Of a stretch of DNA of 64,000 nt, positions 28,569 to 36,383 are shown one piece after another (within the stretch, counting starts at the first letter, position 1; each line of letters starts with the position of its first letter). The notes under the pieces were generated by a model. The model was not told the DNA's origin. It saw nothing but the letters and a program-made list of their open reading frames with translations, and made no database searches. The translations under genes were made by a program, and so were the position numbers. Source of the stretch: Hyphomicrobium sp. (GTDB lineage Bacteria; Pseudomonadota; Alphaproteobacteria; Rhizobiales; Hyphomicrobiaceae); the NCBI GenBank assembly GCA_016793445.1, contig JAEUME010000020.1, forward strand, positions 124,001 through 188,000, in the 5' to 3' direction.

Positions 28569-28590
28569 GCTAATCTCGGTAATGATTAGC
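28569..28590. promoter_or_regulatory. Candidate operator (7-8-7 inverted repeat)
   Basis: GCTAATC and GATTAGC flank an 8-base spacer in the AT-richer gap 41 bp before the gene at 28631. The symmetry suggests a dimeric regulator site or part of a promoter; the binding protein is unknown. Confidence 0.35.
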
Positions 28591-28630
28591 GCAGAGTTTA
28601 CCGCACGAGTGTGTCGAGGAGTACTGAGTA

Positions 28631-28969
28631 ATGCGTTTCAAGAGCCTTCTGGCGGCCGCCGTAGCAGCGGTCACCGTCAGCCTTGCGGCCGCAGGCCCTG
28701 CCGCCGCTTTCCACTTTGACCGGCCCGATCAGCCCGCATTTCGCCACGTCTACCTGCGCGACGGCGTAACCGACCCTTACGCTTACCGCTATGTGCCGCG
28801 CGGCTATTATCCCTATTACAACTCGGCCTACTGGCGCCCCGCCTTCATCCGCCGCGCCCATTATCGTCTGCCTAAGTATTACCAGGCGTGGGGCTCACCC
28901 AAGAGCGGCTATCACCACGTCGAGTGGCATCGCCGTCATTACGGTGGCCACCGCCGCGGCAACTGGTAA
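28631..28969 (+). CDS. Small exported Tyr/His/Arg-rich protein
   Basis: A 112-residue protein with a clear signal peptide (MRFKSLLAAAVAAVTVSLAAAGPAAA, cut before FHFDRP). The mature part is rich in Tyr, His, Arg and Pro (YRYVPRGYYPYYNSAYWRP, HHVEWHRRHYGGHRRGNW). Small rhizobial envelope proteins of unknown function often look like this. It could bind polyanions such as the polysaccharide made nearby, which is only inference. A hairpin follows the stop. Confidence 0.65.
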   Translation: MRFKSLLAAAVAAVTVSLAAAGPAAAFHFDRPDQPAFRHVYLRDGVTDPYAYRYVPRGYYPYYNSAYWRPAFIRRAHYRLPKYYQAWGSPKSGYHHVEWHRRHYGGHRRGNW

Positions 28970-28971
28970 GT

Positions 28972-29002
28972 CGCGCGGCCGTTGCGCGGCCGCGTCTGTT
29001 TT
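28972..29002 (+). terminator. Putative terminator after 28631-28969
   Basis: GCGGCC and GGCCGC arms form a GC-rich hairpin starting a few bases after the TAA, followed by gtctgtttt. Confidence 0.45.
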
Positions 29003-29135
29003 CCGTGTTCAGGCCACATTCATGTGGTGAGCGTCACGATCAGGCTCAAGCGAAGGAACCCCCAAGGCGACTTTGCGAGCTTGCATCGTGGCGGCCCGTT
29101 TTGGCCGCACTCGGGGAGCAGACCGGAGCACACAC

Positions 29136-29453
29136 ATGGTCAAAAAACTTCAGCACGCCTTCATGGCGCTTGTAATGGCGTTTGGGTTCATGGCGTCGGC
29201 CGCACCGCAGGCCGAGGCACGGCACGGACGCGGCATCGGCCTCGGCATCGCCGCCGGAATCATTGGCCTCGGTATCCTGGGCGCGGCACGCGCACACGCG
29301 GACGACCGCTACTATTCGCGCTACGACGACGGTTGTTATTACGGCCGGCGCGAATGCCACTGGGCGGGACGCCGTTGCTTCGAGAATGAATGGGGCGATG
29401 AGGTGTGCCGCGGCGGCCGCTACGTCTGTGATCGCCCGTTGATCTGCGATTGA
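29136..29453 (+). CDS. Small exported cysteine-containing glycine-rich protein
   Basis: A 105-residue protein starting at the ATG 29136; the upstream part of the open frame is not protein-like. The signal peptide is HAFMALVMAFGFMASAAPQAEA. A short glycine-rich hydrophobic stretch follows (IGLGIAAGIIGLGILGAA), then a mature end with six cysteines (CYYGRRECHWAGRRC, CRGGRYVCDRPLIC), suggesting disulfide bonding in the periplasm. It is the second of two adjacent small exported proteins. Function unknown. Confidence 0.6.
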   Translation: MVKKLQHAFMALVMAFGFMASAAPQAEARHGRGIGLGIAAGIIGLGILGAARAHADDRYYSRYDDGCYYGRRECHWAGRRCFENEWGDEVCRGGRYVCDRPLICD

Positions 29454-29506
29454 TCGCAGATCACCTGAATTTGATGCCGAGCGCGCATTCAGCAGACAGA
29501 TAAATC

Positions 29507-29539
29507 GAACATGCGGCCTCGGCGAGCCGCCGCATGTTC
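29507..29539. terminator. Putative bidirectional terminator between convergent genes
   Basis: GAACATGCGG and CCGCATGTTC form a 10-bp stem in the gap between the plus-strand exported-protein gene and the minus-strand rlmB. There is no long T-run, so efficiency is uncertain. Confidence 0.45.
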
Positions 29540-29560
29540 CATTCCGGCTTGCCAATCCGG

Positions 29561-30430
29561 TCAGCTTCGGGATTTGATGCGGGCAAGCGCGGCGGTATGC
29601 AACGCCACCGCCGCCGCGTTGGACACATTGAGACTGTCGAGCGGTCCTTGCGTCGTGATCCTTGCCAGTTGATCGCAGGTCTTGCCTGTCAATTCGCGCA
29701 GACCCTTGCCTTCCGCCCCCATGACCAGTGCGGTGGGCCGCGACCAATCCAAATCTTCGATCGCCGCCTCGGCCTCGCCGTCGAGACCGACCACGAAGAA
29801 CCCGACGTCTTTCAGTTCCTCGAGCGCGCGCGATAGATTTTGAACCAGGGCGACGGGGATAAGCTCCAAAGCCCCCGATGCCGACTTTGCAAGTACGCCA
29901 TTGAGCGGGGGACTGTGCCGGCGCGTCATGACCAGACCCGCCGCTCCGAAGGCGGCCGCCGAGCGCAGAATAGCGCCGACATTGTGCGGGTCGGTCACCT
30001 GGTCGAGCACGATGAGCGGGCGCCCGCCGGCATCGGCGATCAAGTCTGCAAACTCTGGCTCGGGCAGTGGCTCCGTTTCGAGCATCGCACCCTGATGGAC
30101 GGTGTCCGCACCCAGGATGCGATCGAGGTCGCGGGGACTTGCGCGCTCCACGGGATGCTTCAACTCGCCCACGGCATCGACAAGACGGCGTTCGGCGTTC
30201 TCGGTGAGAACGAGGCGCTTTATCTTGCGCGCGGAGTTCTGCAAGGCTGCTTCGATAGCGTGAAGGCCGAACAGTCGCAGGGGGCCCTCGTCCTCGCGGC
30301 GGTCATCATCGTCGCGCCGGTCCGGGCGCTGGCGCTGGTCCTTGCCATGGCCGGTGCGGCTGAACTTCTTTTGCCAGCCGGGCTTGCGAGACAACGGGCG
30401 TTGCGGCGGCCGGGATGCATCTTTGCTCAC
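29561..30430 (-). CDS. rlmB: 23S rRNA (guanosine-2'-O)-methyltransferase RlmB (TrmH/SpoU family)
   Basis: The frame reaches ATG codons at 30499 and 30484. The GTG at 30430 (VSKDASRPPQRP) is a likely start because the bases before it encode no conserved-looking residues; the start is uncertain. After a basic Arg/Asp-rich leader, the product has the substrate-binding domain (LRLFGLHAIEAALQN) and the SpoU knot motifs: PLIVLDQVTDPHNVGAILRSAAAFGA, ALVMGAEGKGLRELT and SLNVSNAAAVALHTAALAR. RlmB methylates G2251 in the peptidyl-transferase P loop of 23S rRNA. Its place just before tRNA-Tyr is common in Hyphomicrobiales. Confidence 0.93.
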   Translation of the reverse strand: MSKDASRPPQRPLSRKPGWQKKFSRTGHGKDQRQRPDRRDDDDRREDEGPLRLFGLHAIEAALQNSARKIKRLVLTENAERRLVDAVGELKHPVERASPRDLDRILGADTVHQGAMLETEPLPEPEFADLIADAGGRPLIVLDQVTDPHNVGAILRSAAAFGAAGLVMTRRHSPPLNGVLAKSASGALELIPVALVQNLSRALEELKDVGFFVVGLDGEAEAAIEDLDWSRPTALVMGAEGKGLRELTGKTCDQLARITTQGPLDSLNVSNAAAVALHTAALARIKSRS

Positions 30431-30549
30431 GTTTGGGCTTTCGGGTGGGCGCGGATGGACGTGTGAAGGGTCGCACCAGCGCATGCATGAAAAACGCAAA
30501 GGCGGACCATGACGCTTTTCCGATTGACATGAAAGCCCCCCGCGAACAT

Positions 30550-30577
30550 AAGGCAGGCATTGAGGCCCTGCCTTTTT
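30550..30577 (+). terminator. Hairpin with T-run between rlmB and tRNA-Tyr
   Basis: AAGGCAGG and CCTGCCTT form an 8-bp stem followed by TTT on the plus strand. No plus-strand gene ends just before it, so it may end an unannotated transcript or be incidental. Confidence 0.3.
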
Positions 30578-30664
30578 ACGGCGGGGTCGCTTTTGTTTGA
30601 ACGCGGACGCGGGTCTGGTGAGGCTTGACCTGCCGTCTTGCGAGGTTCAAACACCGTTGGTCAT

Positions 30665-30749
30665 GGAGGGGTGCCCGAGTGGCTAAAGGGGACGGACTGT
30701 AAATCCGTTGGCTTCGCCTACGCTGGTTCGAATCCAGCCCCCTCCACCA
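30665..30749 (+). tRNA. tRNA-Tyr (GUA)
   Basis: The gene starts GGAGGGGTGCCCGAGTGG and ends CCCCCTCC-A-CCA with CCA encoded. The acceptor stem is perfect, the anticodon arm is ACGGA-CTGTAAA-TCCGT, and there is a long variable arm typical of class II tRNAs. Length 85 nt. In relatives tRNA-Gly and tuf usually follow; here the recombinase module follows instead. Confidence 0.97.
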
Positions 30750-30945
30750 TACAACTCATTGTTTTGCATATAAATTTCAAATTTCTCCTACCTCGAAATT
30801 CGTCCGTTGTTTTCGGCGGTTGGCGAGGGCTGCATTGGCCTGAGCCTGTCCGGAGACGCAACTCGCGCCCGTCATGCGTGATCTCAGGCCCGGCGTCTCT
30901 CGAGGCCACTTTTGGCACGGGCGTTTGGTGGCAGGGATGGGACGC

Positions 30946-32628
30946 TCAGGCGGGTTCGGCATGGTCGAAGCGCAGGAACCGGCGCTGGCCGGCCCAGTCG
31001 AGCGGCAGGTCCTTCGACATCCGCATCATCCGATGCGGCCAGAGGTTCGTAGGGGCGCGTCCGCCGAGGATGTCATCAACGATCGACGGCGCCAGATAGG
31101 AAAGTCGCAGCAACAGGGTCATGTGCCCCTTGCTCTTGCCAAGGCGAGCGGTGATGGCGTTCATGCTCTCATCGGTGTTGGCAAGCAGGAGGTCCTTTGT
31201 GGAGAAGGCTTCTTGCAGTAGTCGAACTAGATGCGGATTGATCGCCGCACGGTTGCGCTCGCCGATGATGAGGCGCTTGCCCTTGCCCGCCCGGCGCAGT
31301 GCGGCGGCAACCGAGAGTACAACCGTCTGCTGCGACGTGTCCGCCGTCGTGACATCGACTCCAAGCGTGTCGCCAAGACCGGCCGTGCCAATCTCGATGG
31401 CAATGCGGTCCGGCGTTAGCACGACACGAGTGATGTTCTTGTGCACCAGCGTGCGCACCTCGTCGGGTGGGAGCGACAGCCATCGGCTCGCGAGCCTCGC
31501 CGCGCGGCGCAGCGCGCGATCGAGGGGCGCGGCGCCCGGCTCGAGGGGCAGCAGCGCATCGGCAACGGCTTTCGGCTCGGACAGCAGTGACCGCAGCCGA
31601 TCGAGTACGACACCTTCTACATCGCTTGCCGGGACGCGCATTGCATTCGGTCCGGTCTCACCGCGATCGAGCAGGCTGGCCGAGATGTAATAGCGATACC
31701 GCCGCCCCCGCTTGTTGGCATGCGTGGGTGTCATCCGGTTGCCGTCGCCATCGAAGATGAGACCGCAGAGCAGGCTCGGGGCCTCTGCACCGACGGAGAG
31801 GGAGCGGGCCTGCCGGTTGGCAGCAAGCTTCTCCTGCGCGATCCGCCAGAGCTCGGCATCGACAATGGCATCGTGCTGACCGGGATAGACCTTGCCCTTG
31901 AAAGCCACGTCGCCGCAGTAGAGTCGGTTCTGCAGGATTTGATAGAGAGCGCCGCGGGAGATGGGGGCGCCGCTGGAGCCTGTGCGACGCTTGCCGACGA
32001 TGCCTAACCGGGTGAGCTCCGGCCCGAGCAGCCGCACCGACCCCAGCTCGGCGTAGCGCCGGAAGATCGTGCGCACGGCCTCGCCTTCAACATCGTTGAT
32101 GACGAGCTTGCGGTCCCTGACGTCGTAGCCGAGAGGGACGACGCCTCCCATCCAGAGGCCCTTGGCCTTCGACGCGGCAATCTTGTCACGGATGCGCTCC
32201 CCGGTGACCTCGCGCTCGAACTGGGCGAACGACAGGAGCATATTGAGGGTCAGCCGGCCCATGGAGGTCGTGGTGTTGAAGGCTTGCGTCACCGAGACGA
32301 ACGAGGCGCCGTGGGCGTCGAACACCTCGACGATCTTGGCGAAGTCGGCCAGCGAGCGCGTCAGGCGGTCGACCTTGTAGACGACCACGACGCGGACCTT
32401 GCCGGCCTCGATGTCAGCAAGCAGCCGCTTGAGGGCCGGACGTTCGAGTGTGCCGCCGGAGAGGCCGCCGTCGTCGTAGAGATCGCGCACGGGTACCCAG
32501 CCCGCATGCTTCTGGCTCGTGATGTACGCCTCGCACGCTTCTCGCTGGGCATCGAGCGAGTTGAATGCTTGCTCGAGGCCCTCCTCCGATGACTTGCGTG
32601 TATAGATGGCGCAGGCGATGCGGTTCAT
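30946..32628 (-). CDS. Large serine recombinase
   Basis: A 560-residue site-specific recombinase. The resolvase domain has the catalytic serine in YTRKSSEEG (S13), VYKVDRLTRSLADF and LLSFAQFEREVTGERIRDK. The recombinase domain follows (GYDVRDRKLVINDVEGEAVRTIFRRYAELGS...), then a zinc-ribbon-like stretch that is cysteine-poor here (SLLCGLIFDGDGNRMTPTHANKRGRRYRYYISA). It is the last gene of a four-gene minus-strand group with the DUF3489, DUF2924 and 66-residue genes; the start overlaps the 66-residue gene by 4 bases. This combination recurs in Hyphomicrobiales genomes and is probably a mobile module. Confidence 0.92.
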   Translation of the reverse strand: MNRIACAIYTRKSSEEGLEQAFNSLDAQREACEAYITSQKHAGWVPVRDLYDDGGLSGGTLERPALKRLLADIEAGKVRVVVVYKVDRLTRSLADFAKIVEVFDAHGASFVSVTQAFNTTTSMGRLTLNMLLSFAQFEREVTGERIRDKIAASKAKGLWMGGVVPLGYDVRDRKLVINDVEGEAVRTIFRRYAELGSVRLLGPELTRLGIVGKRRTGSSGAPISRGALYQILQNRLYCGDVAFKGKVYPGQHDAIVDAELWRIAQEKLAANRQARSLSVGAEAPSLLCGLIFDGDGNRMTPTHANKRGRRYRYYISASLLDRGETGPNAMRVPASDVEGVVLDRLRSLLSEPKAVADALLPLEPGAAPLDRALRRAARLASRWLSLPPDEVRTLVHKNITRVVLTPDRIAIEIGTAGLGDTLGVDVTTADTSQQTVVLSVAAALRRAGKGKRLIIGERNRAAINPHLVRLLQEAFSTKDLLLANTDESMNAITARLGKSKGHMTLLLRLSYLAPSIVDDILGGRAPTNLWPHRMMRMSKDLPLDWAGQRRFLRFDHAEPA

Positions 32629-32825
32629 TCGAGGCGCTTCCGCAGGCGATGCAGACGGACAAGACAGAGGTTGACCGCAGCAATGAGGTCCTCGCAGCGC
32701 CGGCGCGCGTCATCGCGACTGGCGGTTGCCTGGGCTTCGGCGGCAAGTACGGTCGCGTCCTCCAGCGCGCCGGTGAGGTCAGCGAAGACCCTGTGCACGT
32801 AGTCGAACCGAGGATCCTTAGCCAT
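32625..32825 (-). CDS. Small helical protein of the recombinase module
   Basis: A 66-residue protein (FDYVHRVFADLTGALEDATVLAAEAQA...) predicted to be two amphipathic helices. It overlaps the recombinase start by 4 bases (ATGA) and the DUF2924 stop by 8 bases, so it is translationally coupled to both. That coupling is the main reason to believe it. It may be an accessory or directionality factor for the recombinase, which is inference. Confidence 0.7.
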   Translation of the reverse strand: MAKDPRFDYVHRVFADLTGALEDATVLAAEAQATASRDDARRRCEDLIAAVNLCLVRLHRLRKRLE

Positions 32826-33264
32826 CCGATGCTCCCGCCTTGAGGCCGAAGAAACGCGGCCCCGACCAGTGCGCTCCGGTAATTTCGCGAGCGACGACCG
32901 ACAGGGACTTGTAGCGCCGGCCCCGCCACTCGACGCCCTCGGCGAGGATGATCACCGTGTGTGTCATCCCATGCCATTCGCGCACGAGCTGCGTACCGGG
33001 CTTCAGCGACACGCGCGGCGGTCGCTCCCCGCCATGGGAGGTCTCATCGCTTCCAGGCTGCAGCCTACGCAGGCTCGATCGCGACAGGCCACCGAAGGCG
33101 CGCTCTTGCAGCCTGTAGGCGATGCCCCGTCGCAGCAGGTCACGGCTGAGGCGTGCAGGAGGCGGCGTCTGATACAGACGCCGCCACGCCTCGCGCAGTT
33201 TGACGAGGCTCAGATACTCGAGCCGCGCGAGCTCGGCCGCGAGGTCGAATTTCGGTCTACTCAT
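32818..33264 (-). CDS. DUF2924 protein
   Basis: A 148-residue protein with the family pattern: ELARLEYLSLVKLREAWRRLYQTPPPARLSRDLLRRGIAYRLQERAFGGL near the N-terminus, then PGTQLVREWHGMTHTVIIL and WRGRRYKSLSVVAREITGAHWSGPRFFGL. The last block resembles the DNA- or sequence-binding RAMA-like segments seen in mobile-element proteins. DUF2924 genes accompany serine recombinases and DUF3489 genes; biochemical function unknown. Confidence 0.88.
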   Translation of the reverse strand: MSRPKFDLAAELARLEYLSLVKLREAWRRLYQTPPPARLSRDLLRRGIAYRLQERAFGGLSRSSLRRLQPGSDETSHGGERPPRVSLKPGTQLVREWHGMTHTVIILAEGVEWRGRRYKSLSVVAREITGAHWSGPRFFGLKAGASDG

Positions 33265-33265
33265 A

Positions 33266-33703
33266 TCAGCGGCCGCGTCGGGTCACGATACGATAGCGGC
33301 GCGGATCGCCATTTTCCGCCGACGAGGTCAGTGTCAGCCCGAGCTTCTTCTTGACGGTTCCGGCCAGGAAGCCGCGGACACTATGCTGCTGCCAGCCCGT
33401 GGCCTCGATCAGGTCAACGATGGTTGCGCCATCGGGTCGATTGAGAAGGACGAGCACTTTCTCCTGCTTGGTCTGATGCGCGCCACGTTGTGTGGCAGGT
33501 GGCGGCGATGCGGCAACCTTGCTGGTGCGCTGTGTTTGGGTGGGGGCGCTCGGCTTTGTGCCGGCCCCGAGCGCCTGCCGGCGCTTCGGTTGAGATACGG
33601 TCTCTGTGGCTTCGGTTGGCATTGGTGTGGGCTCCATCTGGTTCGAAGCGTCGAAATTGACGCTCCCACCACCTGAAGCCCCGCAATCTGCGAGGCGAGC
33701 CAT
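33266..33703 (-). CDS. DUF3489 protein
   Basis: The start is uncertain: ATG at 33703 (MARLADCG) or 33637 (MEPTPMPTE) are both possible; the open frame continues to a TTG at 33748. The C-terminal 75 residues match DUF3489: QTKQEKVLVLLNRPDGATIVDLIEATGWQQHSVRGFLAGTVKKKLGLTL. This is a small winged-helix-like domain. The N-terminal part is a low-complexity Thr/Gln/Ala linker. It ends one base before the DUF2924 start, so it heads the recombinase operon. Confidence 0.85.
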   Translation of the reverse strand: MARLADCGASGGGSVNFDASNQMEPTPMPTEATETVSQPKRRQALGAGTKPSAPTQTQRTSKVAASPPPATQRGAHQTKQEKVLVLLNRPDGATIVDLIEATGWQQHSVRGFLAGTVKKKLGLTLTSSAENGDPRRYRIVTRRGR

Positions 33704-33771
33704 GCCGTTCAGCCGCGACCACTCCGTCGCCGGCAACAACCACAGCAATGCGTGCTTTCAAGGGGAAGTCC

Positions 33772-33803
33772 ACTTCAATTCGACGCGGGCCATGCATAGC
33801 GAC
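33772..33803 (-). repeat. Weak CRISPR-I-C-like sequence at the left element boundary
   Basis: On the minus strand it begins GTCGC and ends GCGT-CGAATTGAAG. This fits the ends of type I-C repeats (GTCGC...GCGTGGATTGAAAC) with one mismatch and one inserted base, but the central stem does not pair. The same bases can also be read as the 5' part of a decayed tRNA-Ala. Recorded because of its position opposite the better repeat at 60072; it may be chance. Confidence 0.2.
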
Positions 33804-33855
33804 GTCTGCGATCGCACTGCAGAGGTCAGGGGTTCGATTCCCCTCGGCTCCACCA
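33786..33855 (+). pseudogene. tRNA-Ala(CGC)-like gene with degenerate 5' half; putative attL
   Basis: The 3' part is intact. Anticodon stem CTGCG/TGCAG encloses loop ATCGCAC (U33 present, anticodon CGC). Then come variable loop AGGTC, T-arm AGGGG-TTCGATT-CCCCT, acceptor strand CGGCTCC with U70 (of the alanine G3-U70 pair), A73 and an encoded CCA. The 5' part keeps only a GGGCC acceptor-like block and AGCG; the D-arm is about 6 nt short and cannot fold. Total 70 nt instead of 76. Probably a tRNA-Ala attachment target broken by integration, or a tRNA 3' half carried by the element. Confidence 0.55.
33810..33827. repeat. Attachment core, left copy
   Basis: Eighteen bases (gatcgcactgcagaggtc) identical to 60042-60059 in direct orientation. 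Similarity continues loosely on the right of both copies into the T-arm (aggggttcga versus gggggtcgaa). Confidence 0.65.
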
Positions 33856-33902
33856 ATTAAATCAGGTGCTTAGACAACTTCATCAAAATCTCGATCCTTA
33901 CC

Positions 33903-33926
33903 GGCACACACCGGGCACACACCGAA
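33903..33926. repeat. Terminal arm repeat, left copy
   Basis: A perfect 24-bp direct repeat of 59892-59915, built from two tandem ggcacacaccg units. It lies 76 bp inside the left core. Position and tandem structure suggest integrase arm-binding sites. A 9-bp phrase, ggtgcttag, also occurs near both copies (33865 and 59918). Confidence 0.7.
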
Positions 33927-34034
33927 GTGGTGATGCAGCGGGACCCGAGGTTGCGCGTCGTTACGTGTGTGCCGAAGGATTTCAGCACACGCGTTACGCA
34001 TGTCATTTCACTCCATGTGCGGGCGCAGGCGCTG

Positions 34035-34844
34035 TCACTCGATGTCGAAGCATGCCTTTACGGTGAAGCCGGGGGCTGCTCCGCCCTTAGCGGCGAAGCC
34101 GAGGGCGTTAGAGCGGACGACGGTCTTCCCGATGCGGTAGGTCTTGGCGATGTGTGTGTGCCCGTGGACCCAGACGGGGACGTTCTCGAAGGCGGCAATC
34201 TCGTCATCAAGGCTGCTGGCATAGGCTGGATTGAGAGGACTATCCGCAAAGCGCGGATTGAGCCCTAGGCGGCTCGGCGCGTGGTGGGTGATGACGACGG
34301 TCGGCCGATGCGGTTCGGCCATCACAGTATCGCGCAAGCGCTTCCAGCCGGCATCGTGGACCCGATGCGTGTCGGCCGGCCTGAGCTTCGCCAGCTGCTC
34401 CGCCCCTCCCGCTCGGGTCTTGACGAAGAAGTATTCCCCCATGCCCTTGCGGATGGCTGTGACCTCGGCTTCGCTTTGCTTGGCGAGATCGGTCCACAGG
34501 GTCGAACCAACAAAGCGCACGCCCTCGATCTTGACGGCCTCGTCATCAAGAACCGTGACACCTGGGAGGTGTCGGCGCAGCAAATCGCCCGTGTCCTCGA
34601 ACACGCCATCGTAGTGCTCGTGGTTGCCGGCAATGAGCAGGACGTGGGTGAATTTCCGAGTTGCCTCGTCGATCACGCGCATTACGCGTCCGCGTTGCTC
34701 GATAGAGTAGCGGTCTGTCCGTGTCGGGTCGAGACATCGCGCGTGGCAGAGATCTCCCGCGATGATCAGCACATCGCCCTTGAGCAAGGCCATGCCGAAG
34801 GGCTGCGCTTCCAGATGCAGATCGCTGAGGTAGTGGCAGCGCAT
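34035..34844 (-). CDS. Calcineurin-like metallophosphoesterase
   Basis: A 269-residue protein with the five phosphoesterase metal blocks: YLSDLHLE, IIAGDLC, IAGNHEHYD, VVITHHAPS and VWVHGHTHI. These ligate two divalent metals and support hydrolysis of phosphomono- or diesters; the substrate could be nucleotides, nucleic acid or protein. It is the first gene inside the left end of the element and is not obviously co-transcribed with the mobilisation genes. Cytoplasmic; no signal peptide. Confidence 0.88.
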   Translation of the reverse strand: MRCHYLSDLHLEAQPFGMALLKGDVLIIAGDLCHARCLDPTRTDRYSIEQRGRVMRVIDEATRKFTHVLLIAGNHEHYDGVFEDTGDLLRRHLPGVTVLDDEAVKIEGVRFVGSTLWTDLAKQSEAEVTAIRKGMGEYFFVKTRAGGAEQLAKLRPADTHRVHDAGWKRLRDTVMAEPHRPTVVITHHAPSRLGLNPRFADSPLNPAYASSLDDEIAAFENVPVWVHGHTHIAKTYRIGKTVVRSNALGFAAKGGAAPGFTVKACFDIE

Positions 34845-34913
34845 GAACTTCGCTCCTAGCCGAATCGGAGCAATAGCTTGGCGTGGTTTAGCGAGTTTGT
34901 CGGTTAAGCGGCG

Positions 34914-35477
34914 TTAATAGTTCGGCGGCGCGATCCCGCTACGAATGCGTGCTCGGTGCCGAGTTCGAAAGACCTGCCCCGTGCCGACTGAGACGATGTA
35001 GGCAGGCTCATAGCGGGCTGCCGTTATCGACCAGGGAACAAGCTTGGCTTCCCGATTGTCGAGCGTGACCATGCCACCTTGGTCTTCAGCGACCAGAACA
35101 GCATGTGCTTCACCTGCTGGGCCGTTCGTAAGGACTGCCAGCCATAGTCCTTGACGCCCTGCCGCTTGAAGTTCAGCGGCTTTCGCCATTGCGTAATCCT
35201 CGCAATCCCCGCCAACGCTCCAGAAGTCGCGCGGCGCGATCCATTTTCGGTGGGGGTCTGAACGGTACGGAACCTTATTCACCTCGCTGTTCACACGACC
35301 CAAGTTGGCTGTGCTGAGGCGAGGCGTGTACGGCGCAGACATGGCGGCATCGTAGCCGTGAATGCGTTGTCTGATTGGTTCAAAGCCCTTTAGAAACTCG
35401 GCCGGCGTGGTTTTGTTTGCGCCGCAGCCCGTCAACAGAACCACTGCCGTCAAAAGCAAAGTCCGCAGCGCAGTCAT
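34914..35477 (-). CDS. Lipoprotein transglutaminase-like cysteine peptidase (BTLCP family)
   Basis: A 187-residue protein with a lipoprotein signal (LLLTAVVLLTG-C), predicted to be membrane-anchored facing the periplasm. The BTLCP/DUF920 triad is visible: Cys in SVGGDCEDYAMAKAAEL, His in AGEAHAVLVAE and Asp in VTLDNREAKL. Relatives are periplasmic proteases often linked to adhesin processing (LapG-like clan), but no LapD or adhesin is nearby. Its ATG overlaps the stop of a 55-codon gene (ATGA). Confidence 0.85.
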   Translation of the reverse strand: MTALRTLLLTAVVLLTGCGANKTTPAEFLKGFEPIRQRIHGYDAAMSAPYTPRLSTANLGRVNSEVNKVPYRSDPHRKWIAPRDFWSVGGDCEDYAMAKAAELQAAGRQGLWLAVLTNGPAGEAHAVLVAEDQGGMVTLDNREAKLVPWSITAARYEPAYIVSVGTGQVFRTRHRARIRSGIAPPNY

Positions 35478-35641
35478 CGGTTAGGTTGTTTTAGCGCTTC
35501 GAGCCAACTGCGTGCGGCGGTCTCGACTTCAAATTCGTGTTCAAGCCATCCTCGGGCTTCCGGGTAAAGCTGTTCCCGGACCACGAACTTCAATGTTTTC
35601 GGGTCCTGCCCGAGGTATTCGCAATCGAAATAACGTGACAT
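35474..35641 (-). CDS. Small hypothetical protein coupled to the BTLCP peptidase
   Basis: A 55-residue open frame starting ATG at 35639-35641 (MSRYFDCEYLGQDPKTLKF) and ending in a TGA that overlaps the peptidase ATG. The sequence is acidic, aromatic and coherent to the end (EAARSWLEAL-like helix). The ATGA overlap supports its reality. It could be a cytoplasmic partner of the peptidase; no family recognised. Confidence 0.55.
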   Translation of the reverse strand: MSRYFDCEYLGQDPKTLKFVVREQLYPEARGWLEHEFEVETAARSWLEALKQPNR

Positions 35642-35714
35642 AATGATTTTCGCGCACTTGCTCTTCCAATTTAGATACGCATCCTAATGCAGGGTATTCA
35701 GTTTTGCAAAATCT

Positions 35715-36383
35715 ATGAATTATTGCCGATTTCCAGTTGTTGCTCCATTTACGACTCTCCCAAGGGCTTTGCTGCATCTATCGGATAGCGCCGAGACTGA
35801 GAAGTACCGCCGTATCATCGCGTCGAATCGCTGCCGTGTTTTCCCGCTGTCGAAAGCGCTGCTGACGCCGTGTGCGCCAGAGCACTATAGGCTCGACTGC
35901 ATTGTTTCCTCTCTTGAAGTGTTGGACATGGGCGTCTTTGATACGTTCCCGGATTCATTGCCCAGGCTTGCATTCGGCGCGGATGTGCAGGCGGTTCGTC
36001 GCGCGGATTTGGCTGCGGGGCAGACGGATGATCTTCGGGCGCTAATCTCGATGATCTATGCTGCGTCTATACATCAACCAAGCTTCGACTTGTCTGTCTG
36101 CGAATTGGATTCCGACCTTGCCGTCGTTCGGGAGCTCAGCCTCGTCTTTTGGCGTAACAAGTTGATCCGTCTGCATGCTGCCGAGAGGAAGATTTTCTGT
36201 CTGTTGAGCATGTGGCCCGGACGCACATTCGAGTGGCCGGAAATTATTGAAATTGGCGGATGCGATCCAGCCACGGCGTACACCTGCATCGCAAGGATGC
36301 GCACAGCCCTGCGGAATGTGAACGCGGACAAAGAGTACTTTTTTACGATTGGTGGGCGAGGTGTATTCTTTGATTTGAGCTGA
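35715..36383 (+). CDS. Probable winged-helix DNA-binding protein
   Basis: A 222-residue protein whose last 90 residues follow the OmpR/PhoB-type effector pattern: LIRLHAAERKIFCLLSMWPGRTFEWPEIIEI, a recognition-helix region PATAYTCIARMRTALRN, and a wing ending TIGGRGVFFDL. The N-terminal 130 residues lack a receiver-domain aspartate pocket that I can see. Lower GC than its neighbours. It is divergent from the 55-codon gene and peptidase and may regulate them or the element; that is inference. Confidence 0.6.
   Translation: MNYCRFPVVAPFTTLPRALLHLSDSAETEKYRRIIASNRCRVFPLSKALLTPCAPEHYRLDCIVSSLEVLDMGVFDTFPDSLPRLAFGADVQAVRRADLAAGQTDDLRALISMIYAASIHQPSFDLSVCELDSDLAVVRELSLVFWRNKLIRLHAAERKIFCLLSMWPGRTFEWPEIIEIGGCDPATAYTCIARMRTALRNVNADKEYFFTIGGRGVFFDLS

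Noticed and set aside
30665..30749. tRNA-Tyr as attachment site of the 26-kb element
   Set aside because: No copy of the tRNA-Tyr 3' end is found at 60 kb or elsewhere; the shared end sequence is the tRNA-Ala-like core instead.
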